Of a stretch of 64,000 nucleotides of DNA, positions 52,272 to 61,374 are shown one piece after another. Source of the DNA: Coprovicinus avistercoris. GTDB taxonomy: Bacteria > Actinomycetota > Coriobacteriia > Coriobacteriales > Atopobiaceae. The stretch spans positions 91,290 through 155,289 of the forward strand of contig DVMQ01000006.1 of NCBI GenBank assembly GCA_018714895.1, given 5' to 3'. Below the pieces are notes generated by a model. The model saw only the letters and a program-made list of their open reading frames with translations, did no database searches and was not told where the DNA came from. Each line of letters begins with the position of its first letter. Position 1 is the stretch's first letter. A program made the position numbers and the translations under genes.

Positions 52272-52560
52272 TTTAGTTTTGACAGCTTGGGCCGTATTTG
52301 CCGGGATCATATCAGGGCTCGTTGCGGCTCTTCCAACAGTTTTGCTCTTGCGGTGTGTGTCACAGCGACATGCACCGCATGTTGCAGTTGGGCTTATATG
52401 CTCACTGTTAGGCGTTCTTACGCTTCAGGGCGCCATATTCATTATCCATTGGCTTAAACCGGCTGTAACACTTACTTATGGCGTTGCTGCAACGCTCACG
52501 TTGTTGACGACAATAATCGTCACAGCATTTCTAACATGGCGCAAAATGGACAAAAATTAA
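52240..52560 (+). CDS. Small membrane protein at the head of the atp operon (AtpI-like)
   Basis: About 106 residues with three or four hydrophobic helices (AVFAGIISGLVAALPTVLLL, VGLICSLLGVLTLQGAIFII, YGVAATLTLLTTIIVTAFL) and a charged end (RKMDKN). Position before atpB and layout match AtpI, a helper of c-ring assembly, though sequence similarity is not obvious. The start is uncertain: ATG 52240 lies inside the 3' end of upp in another frame and lacks a clear ribosome site; TTG 52279 is another candidate. Codon phase and hydrophobicity support a true gene. Confidence 0.6.
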   Translation: MLATVFSEQSDLVLTAWAVFAGIISGLVAALPTVLLLRCVSQRHAPHVAVGLICSLLGVLTLQGAIFIIHWLKPAVTLTYGVAATLTLLTTIIVTAFLTWRKMDKN

Positions 52561-52605
52561 CCAACTTCCATATGACAGATTAGTGTTTTCGCAGCTCAGA
52601 GCCTG

Positions 52606-52634
52606 TTCCATCCGATGGACGTTGGTGCTAGACT
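52606..52634 (+). promoter_or_regulatory. Possible promoter of the ATP synthase operon
   Basis: TTCCAT (52606-52611), 17-base spacer, TAGACT (52629-52634), in the 179-base gap before atpB. Three of six and four of six consensus matches; low confidence. Confidence 0.3.
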
Positions 52635-52739
52635 GCCCTGACGGTAATACAAAAGAACAAAAATCTTGTCCTTTGAGATGTTGTACGGACCTCGGACAGG
52701 GAAACCGGCAAATAGGCCGGATGTTGGAAAGGACAGAGA

Positions 52740-53537
52740 GTGAATCCGCTGGATAAACTTCCTGAGGAGATGAGCAAGCTCCTCGATGGGTTCATGACTC
52801 ACATGGTCGCAGGCGGTTCTTCAGCCGGTGTTACAGCCTATATTTTTTGGATGGCTGTAGCGATTGTCTTGCTGCTTGTTTTGATCTTTGCATTTAAAGC
52901 ACGGCAAGCTAAGAGTCTGGTGCCAGAAGGCATCTTTGTTAATGCGTGCGAGTACGTTATTGAGTTTGTACGCGACGATGTATGCCGTGGCATTCTTGGT
53001 GAGTCATGGAAGCGTCATTTTCCATTCCTCGCATCGCTGTTTTTCTTCATTCTTCTTAATGGCATTGTCGGTATTATTCCTGGTTGTCGTCCTGGCACTG
53101 GCACAATTGGCGTAACGGCCGCTCTTGCTATTTGTTCTTTTGTGTATTTCATCGCCGTAGGTGTTCGTCGACTCGGCCCCATAGGCTATCTCAAGAGTCT
53201 TGCTCCTAAAGGCGTTTCTGGCCCCATGGCAGCACTGGTATGGGTTATTGAGCTGTTCTCAACCTTTATTCGCCTGGTAACCCTTGCAGTTCGTCTTTTC
53301 TGCAATATGTTTGCTGGCCACGTGGTAATGGGAACCTTTGCGGTACTTTCATCGCTGTTCTTTGAGCCAATTTTGAATGAGTTTTCTACTATTGCCGTTG
53401 CCGAGGTTGGCGTTTCGGTATTTTGGCTGGTCATTCTTATCATTATCTACCTGGTAGAGATAATGGTTGGCGTAATTCAAGCCTATGTCTTTACGCTGCT
53501 GTCGGCAGTGTACATTCAGCTCGTTGAGGACGAGTAA
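52740..53537 (+). CDS. atpB: ATP synthase F0 subunit a
   Basis: 265-residue membrane stator that forms the proton half-channels next to the c-ring. Five or six TM helices, with the essential Arg in LAVRLFCNMFAGH (about residue 183) and the conserved end helix IIYLVEIMVGVIQAYVFTLLSAVYI. GTG 52740 follows AAAGGA by 6 bases. The protein opens with a polar N-terminus (NPLDKLPEEMSKLLDG). First gene of the canonical order B-E-F-H-A-G-D-C. Confidence 0.95.
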   Translation: MNPLDKLPEEMSKLLDGFMTHMVAGGSSAGVTAYIFWMAVAIVLLLVLIFAFKARQAKSLVPEGIFVNACEYVIEFVRDDVCRGILGESWKRHFPFLASLFFFILLNGIVGIIPGCRPGTGTIGVTAALAICSFVYFIAVGVRRLGPIGYLKSLAPKGVSGPMAALVWVIELFSTFIRLVTLAVRLFCNMFAGHVVMGTFAVLSSLFFEPILNEFSTIAVAEVGVSVFWLVILIIIYLVEIMVGVIQAYVFTLLSAVYIQLVEDE

Positions 53538-53626
53538 TCTTTACGTTGTTGTCTGCGAGGCATTCCGCTTCGTGAGCATAGAAATGAGTTTTATCGCCGT
53601 TGGTGGCGAACGACAAAGGAGGAATC

Positions 53627-53818
53627 GTGGGAGTCATCGGTTACGGTCTTGGTGTTATTGGCGCCGGCCTTGGCATTGGTTTGGCGGCATACGGCGCAAC
53701 CTCTTCCATGGCACGTCAGCCTGAGGTTCAGGGCCGTCTGTTCACAGTCTTCATTCTTGCGTCGGCCTTCGTAGAGGCACTGGCGCTCATCGGCTTCGTC
53801 GTCAGCCTCATTGCGTAG
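53627..53818 (+). CDS. atpE: ATP synthase F0 subunit c (short)
   Basis: 63-residue hairpin of the c-ring: helix 1 GYGLGVIGAGLGIGLAAYGA, polar loop ARQPEVQGR, and helix 2 with the ion-carrying Glu in ASAFVEALALIGFVV. GTG 53627 is chosen because the perfect AAAGGAGG (53615-53622) is 4 bases before it; a start at 53600 would give 72 residues but places that site inside the gene. The position equivalent to the Na+-ligand Gln of Ilyobacter c subunits is Ile, and no Ser/Thr follows the Glu, so a proton-driven ring is inferred. Confidence 0.93.
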   Translation: MGVIGYGLGVIGAGLGIGLAAYGATSSMARQPEVQGRLFTVFILASAFVEALALIGFVVSLIA

Positions 53819-53851
53819 GAAAGACGAAGTTTATCCGTGTTGGAGGCATGT

Positions 53852-54466
53852 ATGGACAGAGTTAAGACAGCGTTGGGACAGCTGTGCCACGCAGGATGCA
53901 TTGCATCTGCTGTGATGGTGCTTTCCCCTGTAACAGCGCTTGCCGAAGGCGAAGTTGGCCCCGATATTCTTATCCCGAAGCCAACAGAGTTTCTTCCCGC
54001 TCTTATTGCGTTTCTTATCATCTGGTTCGTTCTTGCTAAGTTTGCTTGGCCTCAAATTCTTGGTGTGCTTGAGAAGCGTGAAGCAAAGATTCGCGGGGAT
54101 ATAGAGGCAGCTGAGCAAGAGCGTAAGGCAGCAGAAGAGAAGTATCAGGAGTGTGAGAACGAACTTCTCGATGCGCGTCATCGGGCTGATGAAATTGTTT
54201 CTCAGGCTCGTCGCGATGGTGAGCAGGAGCGCTCCCGCATTGTGGCTAAAGCCCAGAATGATGCTACGGCTATTGTGACAAAGGCACATGATGCCCTTGC
54301 CTCAGAGCGTCGCAGAGCCGAAATTGAGCTCTCCGATTCTGTAATTGACCTTTCGGTTGAGATTGCAGGCAAGATTATCGGTAACGATCTCAGCGAGAGC
54401 GAGCAGCGCAAGCTCGCTGAGCATTATCTGGCAGAAGTGGACGGCCCAGATGACAAGCAAGCGTAA
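53852..54466 (+). CDS. atpF: ATP synthase F0 subunit b
   Basis: 204-residue peripheral-stalk subunit. There is an N-terminal hydrophobic, signal-like segment (CIASAVMVLSPVTALA), then the usual TM (FLPALIAFLIIWFVLAKFAW) and a long coiled coil (EKREAKIRGDIEAAEQERK...). ATG 53852 has GGAGG 5 bases upstream, while the GTG at 53837 precedes it. The extra N-terminal segment is longer than in E. coli AtpF but is common in Actinobacteria. Its last 17 bases overlap atpH. Confidence 0.93.
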   Translation: MDRVKTALGQLCHAGCIASAVMVLSPVTALAEGEVGPDILIPKPTEFLPALIAFLIIWFVLAKFAWPQILGVLEKREAKIRGDIEAAEQERKAAEEKYQECENELLDARHRADEIVSQARRDGEQERSRIVAKAQNDATAIVTKAHDALASERRRAEIELSDSVIDLSVEIAGKIIGNDLSESEQRKLAEHYLAEVDGPDDKQA

Positions 54467-54923
54467 ATGCCAGGAGAAGGCCGAAGCATACGCTCGTGCG
54501 CTCATCGAGGCTGCGCGTCTTGAAGATCGCGCAAACGTAGATCTGGTGCAATGGAACCATGCTGTGAAGTTTTCTCCAGAGGTTTTAGAGACACTTGCAG
54601 TAATGCATGAACATGGGGACATGAACCTCATTGGTGAAGTAGCTCAGATTTATAAAGATATGCTCGACACTGAAGATCCTACGGTATCGGTTACGGTTAC
54701 TACGGCGGTGCCTATGGATGATGAGCTGCGGAATAAGGTTCGCAGCTGGGCAGAGGATCATCTCAAATCACCCGTCTATCTTGTCGAGCGTGTTGATCCC
54801 GAGATTTTGGGTGGCGTTATTGTAGAGGCACGCGGCAAACGTCACGATGCTTCTGTACGAGCTCAGCTTTCTGGCATTCGTAAATCGCTATCCTCGGTCC
54901 GTGATGGAAGTGAGGGTAAATGA
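54450..54923 (+). CDS. atpH: ATP synthase F1 subunit delta (short N-terminal domain)
   Basis: 157 residues; joins F1 to the b stalk. The C-terminal half is clear (SVTVTTAVPMDDELRNKV, LVERVDPEILGGVIVEARGKRHDASVRAQLSGI), matching the OSCP/delta signature. The N-terminal helical domain is about 25 residues shorter than the family's usual ~105. ATG 54450 lies within the end of atpF with a weak site, so translational coupling is likely; the frame extends further into atpF without another good start. The stop overlaps atpA by 4 bases. Confidence 0.88.
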   Translation: MTSKRKCQEKAEAYARALIEAARLEDRANVDLVQWNHAVKFSPEVLETLAVMHEHGDMNLIGEVAQIYKDMLDTEDPTVSVTVTTAVPMDDELRNKVRSWAEDHLKSPVYLVERVDPEILGGVIVEARGKRHDASVRAQLSGIRKSLSSVRDGSEGK

Positions 54924-56506
54924 CAGAAAAGATCAGTTCAGCCGAGATCATGGCCTCGCTTCGCGCTCGTCTCGACGCAATTAATGCAACGGTGAGTGAG
55001 CAGGAAGCCTCTGTTGTTACAGAAGTTGGCGATGGTATTGCTGTTGTTTCTGGCTTGAGAGGCGCCATGTCGGGCGAGCTTCTCGAGTTTGTTAGCTCTA
55101 CATCCGGTAAGAGCGTCTATGGTCTGGCACAAAACCTCGATGAGGATGAGGTTCGTGCCGTTCTCTTTGACGACGTAGAGTCTATTCAAGAGGACGATGA
55201 GTGCCGCACTACGGGCCGTGTTATGGATATTCCTGTGGGTCGTGCCATGCTTGGTCGCGTTGTCGACCCGCTCGGTCGTCCAATTGACGGCAAGGGGCCC
55301 CTGGAGACCGAGGCGCGTCGTCCTATTGAATTTAAGGCTCCTGGCATCATTGACCGTGCTCCTGTTAACGAGCCGGTGCATACGGGTCTTATGGCCATCG
55401 ATGCAATGATTCCTATTGGTCGCGGCCAGCGTGAGCTTATCATTGGCGACCGCAAGACCGGTAAAACCGCTATTGCAGTAGACGCCATTATCAACCAGCG
55501 CAACACCGATATGATCTGCGTCTATGTTGCGATTGGCCAGAAGGCTTCAACCGTGGCAGCTGTTCGCCATACGCTTGAAGTGCATGGTGCACTCGACCAT
55601 ACCGTGATTGTTGCTGCACCAGCCTCCGCATCAGCTCCTATGCAATACATTGCTCCTATGTCAGGCGCTGCGATTGGCGAGTACTTTATGTACACCGGCG
55701 CCGACGGCAAGCCTGCAAATAAAGATAATCCTGGCGGTCACGTTTTGTGCGTATACGACGACCTGTCTAAGCAGGCTGTTGCTTATCGTCAGATGTCGCT
55801 TACGCTACATCGTCCGCCCGGACGCGAGGCATATCCGGGAGACATCTTCTATCTGCACTCCCGTTTGCTCGAGCGCGCATGCAAGCTTAACGAAGAGCTT
55901 GGCAGTGGCTCTCTTACAGCACTTCCGATTATTGAGACGCAGGACGGCGACGTCTCTGCCTACATTCCTACGAATGTCATCTCAATTACGGACGGGCAGA
56001 TTTATCTCCAAAGCGACCTGTTCTTCCAAGGCCAGCGTCCTGCAGTTGATGTTGGCATCTCCGTGTCACGTGTAGGCGGTGCCGCTCAGGTAAAGGGCAT
56101 GAAGCAGGTTGCGGGTAACCTTCGTCTGGACCTGGCGAGCTATCGAGAGCTTCAGAGCTTCTCGCAGTTTGGTAGCGATCTTGATGATGCAACAAGGTCT
56201 CAGCTGGAGCGCGGTGCCCGTATGACAGAGCTGCTGCGTCAACCCCGCTATTCCGCCCTTGACGTTGCTGATCAGATTGCTGTTATCTATGCAGGCAGCC
56301 ACGGCTATATGGATGATATTCCTGTTGAGCAGGTAATTGAGTTCCGCAATGGTTTGGTGGACTATCTCAAGTCTTCTCGTGGTCCGTTGCGTCAGCGTTT
56401 GCGTACATCATCTGTTGATGATGGTCTGGAGCAAGAGCTTCGTCATGCAATTGAGGTTTATAAGCATAGGTATGCTCAGGCTCATGAAGACGGGAATGCG
56501 GAGTAG
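54920..56506 (+). CDS. atpA: ATP synthase F1 subunit alpha
   Basis: 528-residue nucleotide-binding regulatory subunit of F1. Crown domain VVTEVGDGIAVVSGLRGAMSGELLEF, Walker A GDRKTGKT at about 176-183, LCVYDDLSKQAVAYRQMSL and RPPGREAYPGDIFYLHSRLLERA (alpha/beta signature region with the arginine finger nearby, SVSRVGGAAQ). The ATG overlaps the atpH stop. Length is normal. Confidence 0.97.
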   Translation: MTEKISSAEIMASLRARLDAINATVSEQEASVVTEVGDGIAVVSGLRGAMSGELLEFVSSTSGKSVYGLAQNLDEDEVRAVLFDDVESIQEDDECRTTGRVMDIPVGRAMLGRVVDPLGRPIDGKGPLETEARRPIEFKAPGIIDRAPVNEPVHTGLMAIDAMIPIGRGQRELIIGDRKTGKTAIAVDAIINQRNTDMICVYVAIGQKASTVAAVRHTLEVHGALDHTVIVAAPASASAPMQYIAPMSGAAIGEYFMYTGADGKPANKDNPGGHVLCVYDDLSKQAVAYRQMSLTLHRPPGREAYPGDIFYLHSRLLERACKLNEELGSGSLTALPIIETQDGDVSAYIPTNVISITDGQIYLQSDLFFQGQRPAVDVGISVSRVGGAAQVKGMKQVAGNLRLDLASYRELQSFSQFGSDLDDATRSQLERGARMTELLRQPRYSALDVADQIAVIYAGSHGYMDDIPVEQVIEFRNGLVDYLKSSRGPLRQRLRTSSVDDGLEQELRHAIEVYKHRYAQAHEDGNAE

Positions 56507-56515
56507 GCGGGACCT

Positions 56516-57457
56516 ATGTCAAACCTTAGGGAACTCAAACGCCGCATAGACTCCATTTCAAGTACGCGTCAGATAACGCGCACTATGGAGATGATTTCTA
56601 CAGCCAAGGTTGGTGAGGCGCTCGAACGTGCCTCATCAGCTGCGCCTTACAAGGATGCAATTACTCGCATGCTTGCGAATGTTGTAGACGCTGTGCATGG
56701 CGATGTGGATCACCCGCTGCTAGTTGATCATGCCAACAGTACCGGTGAGCTTCTTATCGTCATTGCCTCTGACCGCGGTCTTGCGGGTGGTTTTAACGTA
56801 ACCGTACAGCGCGCTGCAGAGAAGCGCATCAAAGAGCTTCAAGCGCAGGGCAAGAAGGCTGAGGTTATTACCTGCGGTGCAAAACCTACAGAGTATTTTC
56901 TTGCACGTGGTATTACGCCGGTCTTGCATTATGAAGGCATCTCCGATAAGCCAACCGACGAACAAGCTGCACAAATTGCATCCTATGCTATGGATGGCTA
57001 TACAGCGGGTTCTTTTGCCCGTGTAGTGCTGCACTACAACCACGCGCAAAATCGCGTGCAGCAGCAGATCGTGTGTGAGCAGTTACTGCCTGTGCAGCAA
57101 GATTCGCTCACGATGCCTAATGCTCCAAGAACTCATGAGAGCTTGAATGTAGTCGGCACTGATGAAAGCGACTATGGTCATACGTATGGCTTAGTTGTTT
57201 CATTTGATCCGTCCCCGTCCGAGGTGCTGGGACGTCTCATGCCAGCTTACGTAACGACCGTTATATATCATGCACTGCTCGATTCGGCAGCTGCAGAGCA
57301 TGGCGCTCGTCGTCGCGCAATGAATGCGGCAACTGACAACGCTAACGCAGCACTAACCACGCTCAATAGAACGTATAACCGCAGCCGCCAGGGCTCAATT
57401 ACCACTGAGCTTAACGAGATTATCGGCGGAGCATCCGCATTGGAGGATAGCCAATGA
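56516..57457 (+). CDS. atpG: ATP synthase F1 subunit gamma
   Basis: 313-residue rotor shaft. N-terminal helix LRELKRRIDSISSTRQITRTMEMISTAKV, Rossmann part LLIVIASDRGLAGGFNVTVQR, and C-terminal helix ALLDSAAAEHGARRRAMNAATDNA with the signature ending EIIGGASALEDSQ. It starts 9 bases after atpA and overlaps atpD by 4 bases (ATGA). Confidence 0.96.
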   Translation: MSNLRELKRRIDSISSTRQITRTMEMISTAKVGEALERASSAAPYKDAITRMLANVVDAVHGDVDHPLLVDHANSTGELLIVIASDRGLAGGFNVTVQRAAEKRIKELQAQGKKAEVITCGAKPTEYFLARGITPVLHYEGISDKPTDEQAAQIASYAMDGYTAGSFARVVLHYNHAQNRVQQQIVCEQLLPVQQDSLTMPNAPRTHESLNVVGTDESDYGHTYGLVVSFDPSPSEVLGRLMPAYVTTVIYHALLDSAAAEHGARRRAMNAATDNANAALTTLNRTYNRSRQGSITTELNEIIGGASALEDSQ

Positions 57458-58980
57458 CAACCATCGATGCGACTAAAGAAGTTGCTGAGAAGAGCGCAGC
57501 ACGCAAACAGGGCCGTGCGCCTTACCAGCACAAAAGTGTTGGTTGGGGCACAATCGTGCGCATTGTTGGCCCTGTTGTTGACGTGCGTTTTGATAAGCAC
57601 GTTCCACCTATTTACTCCGCTCTTACCGTAAGTGCTGACACGCCTATCGGTCATGTGGAAAACATTCTTGAGGTGGAAAGTCAGCTACCGGGCGATGTTG
57701 TTCGTACGGTAGCCATGGCGTCTACCGATGGCCTACGCCGCGGTATTAAGGCCTACGATACTGGTCAGCCTATGATGATGCCGGTTGGGCCTGAGACCCT
57801 TGGCCGTGTTTGGAATGTGTTGGGTAAACCGGTGGATGGCAAGCCAATGCCTGAGGGTATGGAGAGCTACCCCATTCATCGCCCTGCACCAGCATTCTCG
57901 GATCTGTCTACTACAACAGAGATTTTTGAAACCGGTATTAAGGCAATCGACTTGCTTGAGCCTTATATTCGCGGTGGTAAAACAGGTCTTTTTGGTGGCG
58001 CTGGTGTTGGGAAAACCGTTCTTATTCAGGAGCTTATCAACAACCTTGCGCAGGAGCATAACGGTACATCGGTCTTTACCGGCGTAGGTGAGCGCACGCG
58101 TGAGGGCACCGACCTGTACCTCGAAATGAGTGAGTCTGGCGTTATTGAAAAAACCTGTTTGGTCTATGGTCAGATGAATGAGCCGCCTGGAGCACGTTTG
58201 CGTGTTGGTCTGGCAGGCCTTACAACAGCTGAGTATTTCCGTGATCAAGGTCAGGATGTTCTGCTGTTTATCGACAACATCTTCCGCTTCTCACAGGCCG
58301 GTTCTGAGGTCTCGGCTTTGCTCGGTCGTATGCCTTCGGCCGTAGGCTATCAGCCTACATTGGCTACTGAGATGGGCGATTTGCAGGAGCGTATTACTTC
58401 CACTAAGGAAGGGTCGATTACATCGGTTCAGGCTGTCTACGTCCCGGCAGACGACCTTACCGACCCTGCGCCGGCTACTACATTTACCCACCTGGACGCC
58501 ACGACGGTTCTCTCTCGTAACATTGCAAGTCTTGGCTTGTATCCCGCTATTGACCCACTGGAGTCCTCATCCGACGCTCTGGACCCAGATATCGTGGGTG
58601 CGGAGCACTACCGTGTTGCTATGCGCGTACAAGAGATTCTTCAAGAGTATTCAGATCTCCAGGACATCATTGCTATTCTTGGTGTGGACGAGCTTTCCGA
58701 GGAGCAGCGTCTGACGGTTTCGCGTGCTCGTAAGCTGCAGCAATTCCTTTCTCAGTCCTTCCACGTTGCTGAGCGCTTTACCGGTAACCCGGGCGTGTAT
58801 ATCAAGATTGATGATACAGTTCGTTCGTTTGCTGCCATTGTTGATGGAGAAGTTGACGATTTGCCTGAACAAGCCTTCCGCTACGCAGGAACTATCGACG
58901 ATGTTCGCGAGCGCGCTCAAAAGATGAGTGCGGAGCAGTCTGAATCAGGCAAGATGGCCGAAACGGAAGAGAAGAAGTAA
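57454..58980 (+). CDS. atpD: ATP synthase F1 subunit beta
   Basis: 508-residue catalytic subunit. Walker A GGAGVGKT at about 181-188, catalytic Glu in VGERTREGTDL, Walker B VLLFIDNIFRFSQAGSEVSALLGRMPSAVGYQPTL region, and a DELSEE-type motif (GVDELSEEQ) in the C-terminal domain. Compared with E. coli AtpD it has a ~25-residue N-terminal extension (TTIDATKEVAEKSAARKQG) and a ~15-residue charged C-terminal tail. The ATGA overlap with atpG couples their translation. Confidence 0.97.
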   Translation: MTTIDATKEVAEKSAARKQGRAPYQHKSVGWGTIVRIVGPVVDVRFDKHVPPIYSALTVSADTPIGHVENILEVESQLPGDVVRTVAMASTDGLRRGIKAYDTGQPMMMPVGPETLGRVWNVLGKPVDGKPMPEGMESYPIHRPAPAFSDLSTTTEIFETGIKAIDLLEPYIRGGKTGLFGGAGVGKTVLIQELINNLAQEHNGTSVFTGVGERTREGTDLYLEMSESGVIEKTCLVYGQMNEPPGARLRVGLAGLTTAEYFRDQGQDVLLFIDNIFRFSQAGSEVSALLGRMPSAVGYQPTLATEMGDLQERITSTKEGSITSVQAVYVPADDLTDPAPATTFTHLDATTVLSRNIASLGLYPAIDPLESSSDALDPDIVGAEHYRVAMRVQEILQEYSDLQDIIAILGVDELSEEQRLTVSRARKLQQFLSQSFHVAERFTGNPGVYIKIDDTVRSFAAIVDGEVDDLPEQAFRYAGTIDDVRERAQKMSAEQSESGKMAETEEKK

Positions 58981-58983
58981 GAC

Positions 58984-59406
58984 ATGGCTATGCTTACCTG
59001 TCAAATTGTGCGTCCCGATCGCCTGCTCTATGAGGGCGAGGCAACCAGCATTGTGTTGTCGGCTGTCTCTGGCGAGATTGGAGTGTTCCCGGGACATTCG
59101 GCAGAGGTGTGCGCGCTTGGTAATGGTATTACGCGCATCAATGTTCCGGATGCATCTTCAGGGGAGCGTCAACTTCATATTGTGACCATGGGCGGCTATG
59201 CTGAGGTGGCAAATGATATGGTTATCGTGCTTGCTGCTCATGCGCGTGAGATCTCTGATATAGACCTCGAGGTTGTCCGAGAAACTCGCAGACAAGCAGA
59301 AGAGAAGCGCGACGCATTGCCCGAAGGGGATCATGGGCGTGCTTATTTTGAAGAAAAGATTGCTTGGTGCGATCTGCTCGAAAAAGAAGCGAGCACTCGG
59401 AGCTAG
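58984..59406 (+). CDS. atpC: ATP synthase F1 subunit epsilon
   Basis: 140-residue rotor subunit that can inhibit ATP hydrolysis. N-terminal beta sandwich MLTCQIVRPDRLLYEGEATSIVLSAVSGEIGVFPGHS and a C-terminal helical hairpin (EISDIDLEVVRETRRQAEEKRDALP... AWCDLLEKEAS). It starts 3 bases after atpD. It ends the operon and is followed by a terminator. Confidence 0.95.
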   Translation: MAMLTCQIVRPDRLLYEGEATSIVLSAVSGEIGVFPGHSAEVCALGNGITRINVPDASSGERQLHIVTMGGYAEVANDMVIVLAAHAREISDIDLEVVRETRRQAEEKRDALPEGDHGRAYFEEKIAWCDLLEKEASTRS

Positions 59407-59452
59407 CTCGAATCTTCCTTAATAGTTTGTGGGGGTTCAAGCCTCATATGAA

Positions 59453-59482
59453 GCGCCCGTGAGTAATCGCGGGCGCCTTTTC
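59453..59482 (+). terminator. Intrinsic terminator after atpC
   Basis: GCGCCCG (59453-59459), 10-base loop, CGGGCGC (59470-59476), then CTTTTCT. It ends the atp operon 29 bases before murA. Confidence 0.85.
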
Positions 59483-59510
59483 TATAATGAGGGAAAAGGA
59501 AGGAGGCATC

Positions 59511-60797
59511 ATGGACGTTATACGCATCGAAGGTGGACATCCCATCTCGGGAGAAGTAACTGTCGAGGGTGCTAAAAATTCTGCACTTAAACTTATGGCG
59601 GCAACGCTCATGGCTTCCGGCACAACAACGCTTACAAATGTCCCAAATATCTCAGACGTTCACACTATGGGTAAGGTTCTCAAGCGTCTAGGGGCAACCA
59701 TTGAAGTTGTAAATAAGCATGAGCTGCGCATTGATACATCAGCGGTTGATCGTTGGGAAACGCCGTATGAACTTGTTGCTAAGATGCGTGCCTCTACAGC
59801 GGTGCTGGGGCCTTTGCTTGCACGTTTTGGTCGCGCAGTTGTGGCAATGCCAGGTGGGTGTCAAATTGGCGCTCGAAAGATTGACTTGCATATTCTGGGT
59901 CTCGAAGCTCTGGGCGTTCAGTTTGAATTCAAGCATGGATATATCTATGCCAGTGCGCCACATGGCATAACAGGTACGGTTGTTACGCTAGATTTTGCGA
60001 GCGTGGGCGCAACCGAGAACTTGATGATGGCATCGGTGCACGCCAAGGGTACAACGGTAATCGACAACGCTGCTCGTGAACCAGAAATTGTCGACCTGGC
60101 TAACCTGCTCAACGAAATGGGCGCACATGTGCGGGGTGCTGGAAGTCCACTTATCGAGATCGAAGGTGTTCCAGAGCTGCATCCAGTAACCCATAGCGTT
60201 GTTGGCGATCGCATCGAGGCGGCAACGTTCCTTGCTATTGGCGGTTTGACAGGCGGTCCCGTCCGCGTTCGCGGTTTTGAGCCTATTCATCTCGGGCTGG
60301 TATTGAAAAAGTTTGAGCTCATGGGTATTGAGATTGAACGAGGAGCTCATGAGGCAACAGCATCTCGTAAGGGCTCGCTTCGTCCGGTGGATATTCAGAC
60401 CCTGCCTTATCCAGGGTTTCCTACCGATGCCCAGGCACAAGCAATGTGTCTTTTGTCAGTAGCTGACGGCTCCTGTATTGTCACCGAGAATGTCTTTGAG
60501 AATCGCTTTATGTTTGCAAGTGAGCTCGACAGAATGGGTGCAGATATTACCATCGAAGGGCATCATGCAATTGTGCATGGCGTTTCTCAGCTCTCTGGAG
60601 CTCAGGTAAAAGCCCCCGACTTGCGCGGTGGTGCTGCGCTTGCAATGGCGGGTCTCGTTGCTGATGGGCACACCACCATTAGCGATATTCACCATATTGA
60701 TAGAGGCTATGAGGGGTTTGTTGAGAAGCTCAAGTCGCTCGGAGCTTCTATAGAGCGCATAACGGTACCCGATGAGGATCTTCTCGATAGCGAATAG
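59511..60797 (+). CDS. murA: UDP-N-acetylglucosamine 1-carboxyvinyltransferase MurA
   Basis: 428-residue first committed enzyme of peptidoglycan synthesis, adding enolpyruvate to UDP-GlcNAc. VEGAKNSALKLMAATL with Lys/Asn of the active site, RASTAVLGPLLARFG, and the catalytic loop MPGGCQIGARKIDLH with Cys117, the residue alkylated by fosfomycin; mycobacteria have Asp here, so this is the drug-sensitive type. ATG 59511 has AAGGAGG 4 bases upstream; an in-frame ATG at 59487 precedes that site. Only one murA is in the window. Confidence 0.96.
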   Translation: MDVIRIEGGHPISGEVTVEGAKNSALKLMAATLMASGTTTLTNVPNISDVHTMGKVLKRLGATIEVVNKHELRIDTSAVDRWETPYELVAKMRASTAVLGPLLARFGRAVVAMPGGCQIGARKIDLHILGLEALGVQFEFKHGYIYASAPHGITGTVVTLDFASVGATENLMMASVHAKGTTVIDNAAREPEIVDLANLLNEMGAHVRGAGSPLIEIEGVPELHPVTHSVVGDRIEAATFLAIGGLTGGPVRVRGFEPIHLGLVLKKFELMGIEIERGAHEATASRKGSLRPVDIQTLPYPGFPTDAQAQAMCLLSVADGSCIVTENVFENRFMFASELDRMGADITIEGHHAIVHGVSQLSGAQVKAPDLRGGAALAMAGLVADGHTTISDIHHIDRGYEGFVEKLKSLGASIERITVPDEDLLDSE

Positions 60798-60823
60798 TTT
60801 GCGTGACTAAAGGAGTCTTTACG

Positions 60824-61249
60824 ATGCCACGAAATGAACTCACTGCCGCTCATGGTCTTACCATGGCCAATGAAGACTACCTTGAGTCGGTCTATCGGAT
60901 TTCTCTGAAGACACCCGAAGGCGAGGGGGTGCGTTCGGTTGATGTTGCTGAGCAATTGAAGGTTTCGAAAGCCAGCGTCAATAAGGCCATGACCGCTCTC
61001 AAAGAAGTGGGTATGGTCGAGCAAGATCGCTATGGTCGCGTTCGCCTAACTGAGAAAGGCCGCGAGCTTGGAAGTGAAGTCTGGCGCTGCCATCGCATGC
61101 TTAGGGCGTTTCTCGAAGTTGATCTTGGGGTAGATGCCGAGACTGCTGATAAAGAGGCGTGTCTCATGGAGCATGCTCTCTCTCGCGAGACGATGCGACG
61201 CTGGGCAGACTATCTTGAGCGTCAAGGACTTTCGATTGAGGGAGACTGA
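60824..61249 (+). CDS. Metal-dependent transcriptional regulator, MntR/DtxR family
   Basis: 141 residues with a winged helix (VRSVDVAEQLKVSKASVNKAMTALKEVGMVEQDRYGRVRLTEKG) and the DtxR dimerisation/metal domain (CHRMLRAFLEVDLGVDAETADKEACLMEHALS). Putative ligands: Asp and Glu in NEDYLESVY (as MntR D8/E11, where DtxR has Met10), His in CHRM, and EACxxEH. The pattern favours Mn2+ over Fe2+ sensing. There is no SH3-like third domain. ATG 60824 has AAAGGAG 8 bases upstream; the GTG at 60803 lies before that site. No transporter is adjacent, so targets are elsewhere. Confidence 0.85.
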   Translation: MPRNELTAAHGLTMANEDYLESVYRISLKTPEGEGVRSVDVAEQLKVSKASVNKAMTALKEVGMVEQDRYGRVRLTEKGRELGSEVWRCHRMLRAFLEVDLGVDAETADKEACLMEHALSRETMRRWADYLERQGLSIEGD

Positions 61250-61374
61250 ATAAGTATGCCGTTCGGCTTACGTCATACATCCACTCAGACCTTAGGTCTC
61301 TTGGGATACTGTGAAGGCCGGGTCATACTGCTTGGCTTGGGCTAGAGTTTTTACAAAGAACACGCGCATTGGCT

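Noticed and set aside
55608..56075. 155-codon plus-strand frame within atpA
   Set aside because: Alternative frame of a conserved gene with Leu/Ser/Cys-rich nonsense composition.
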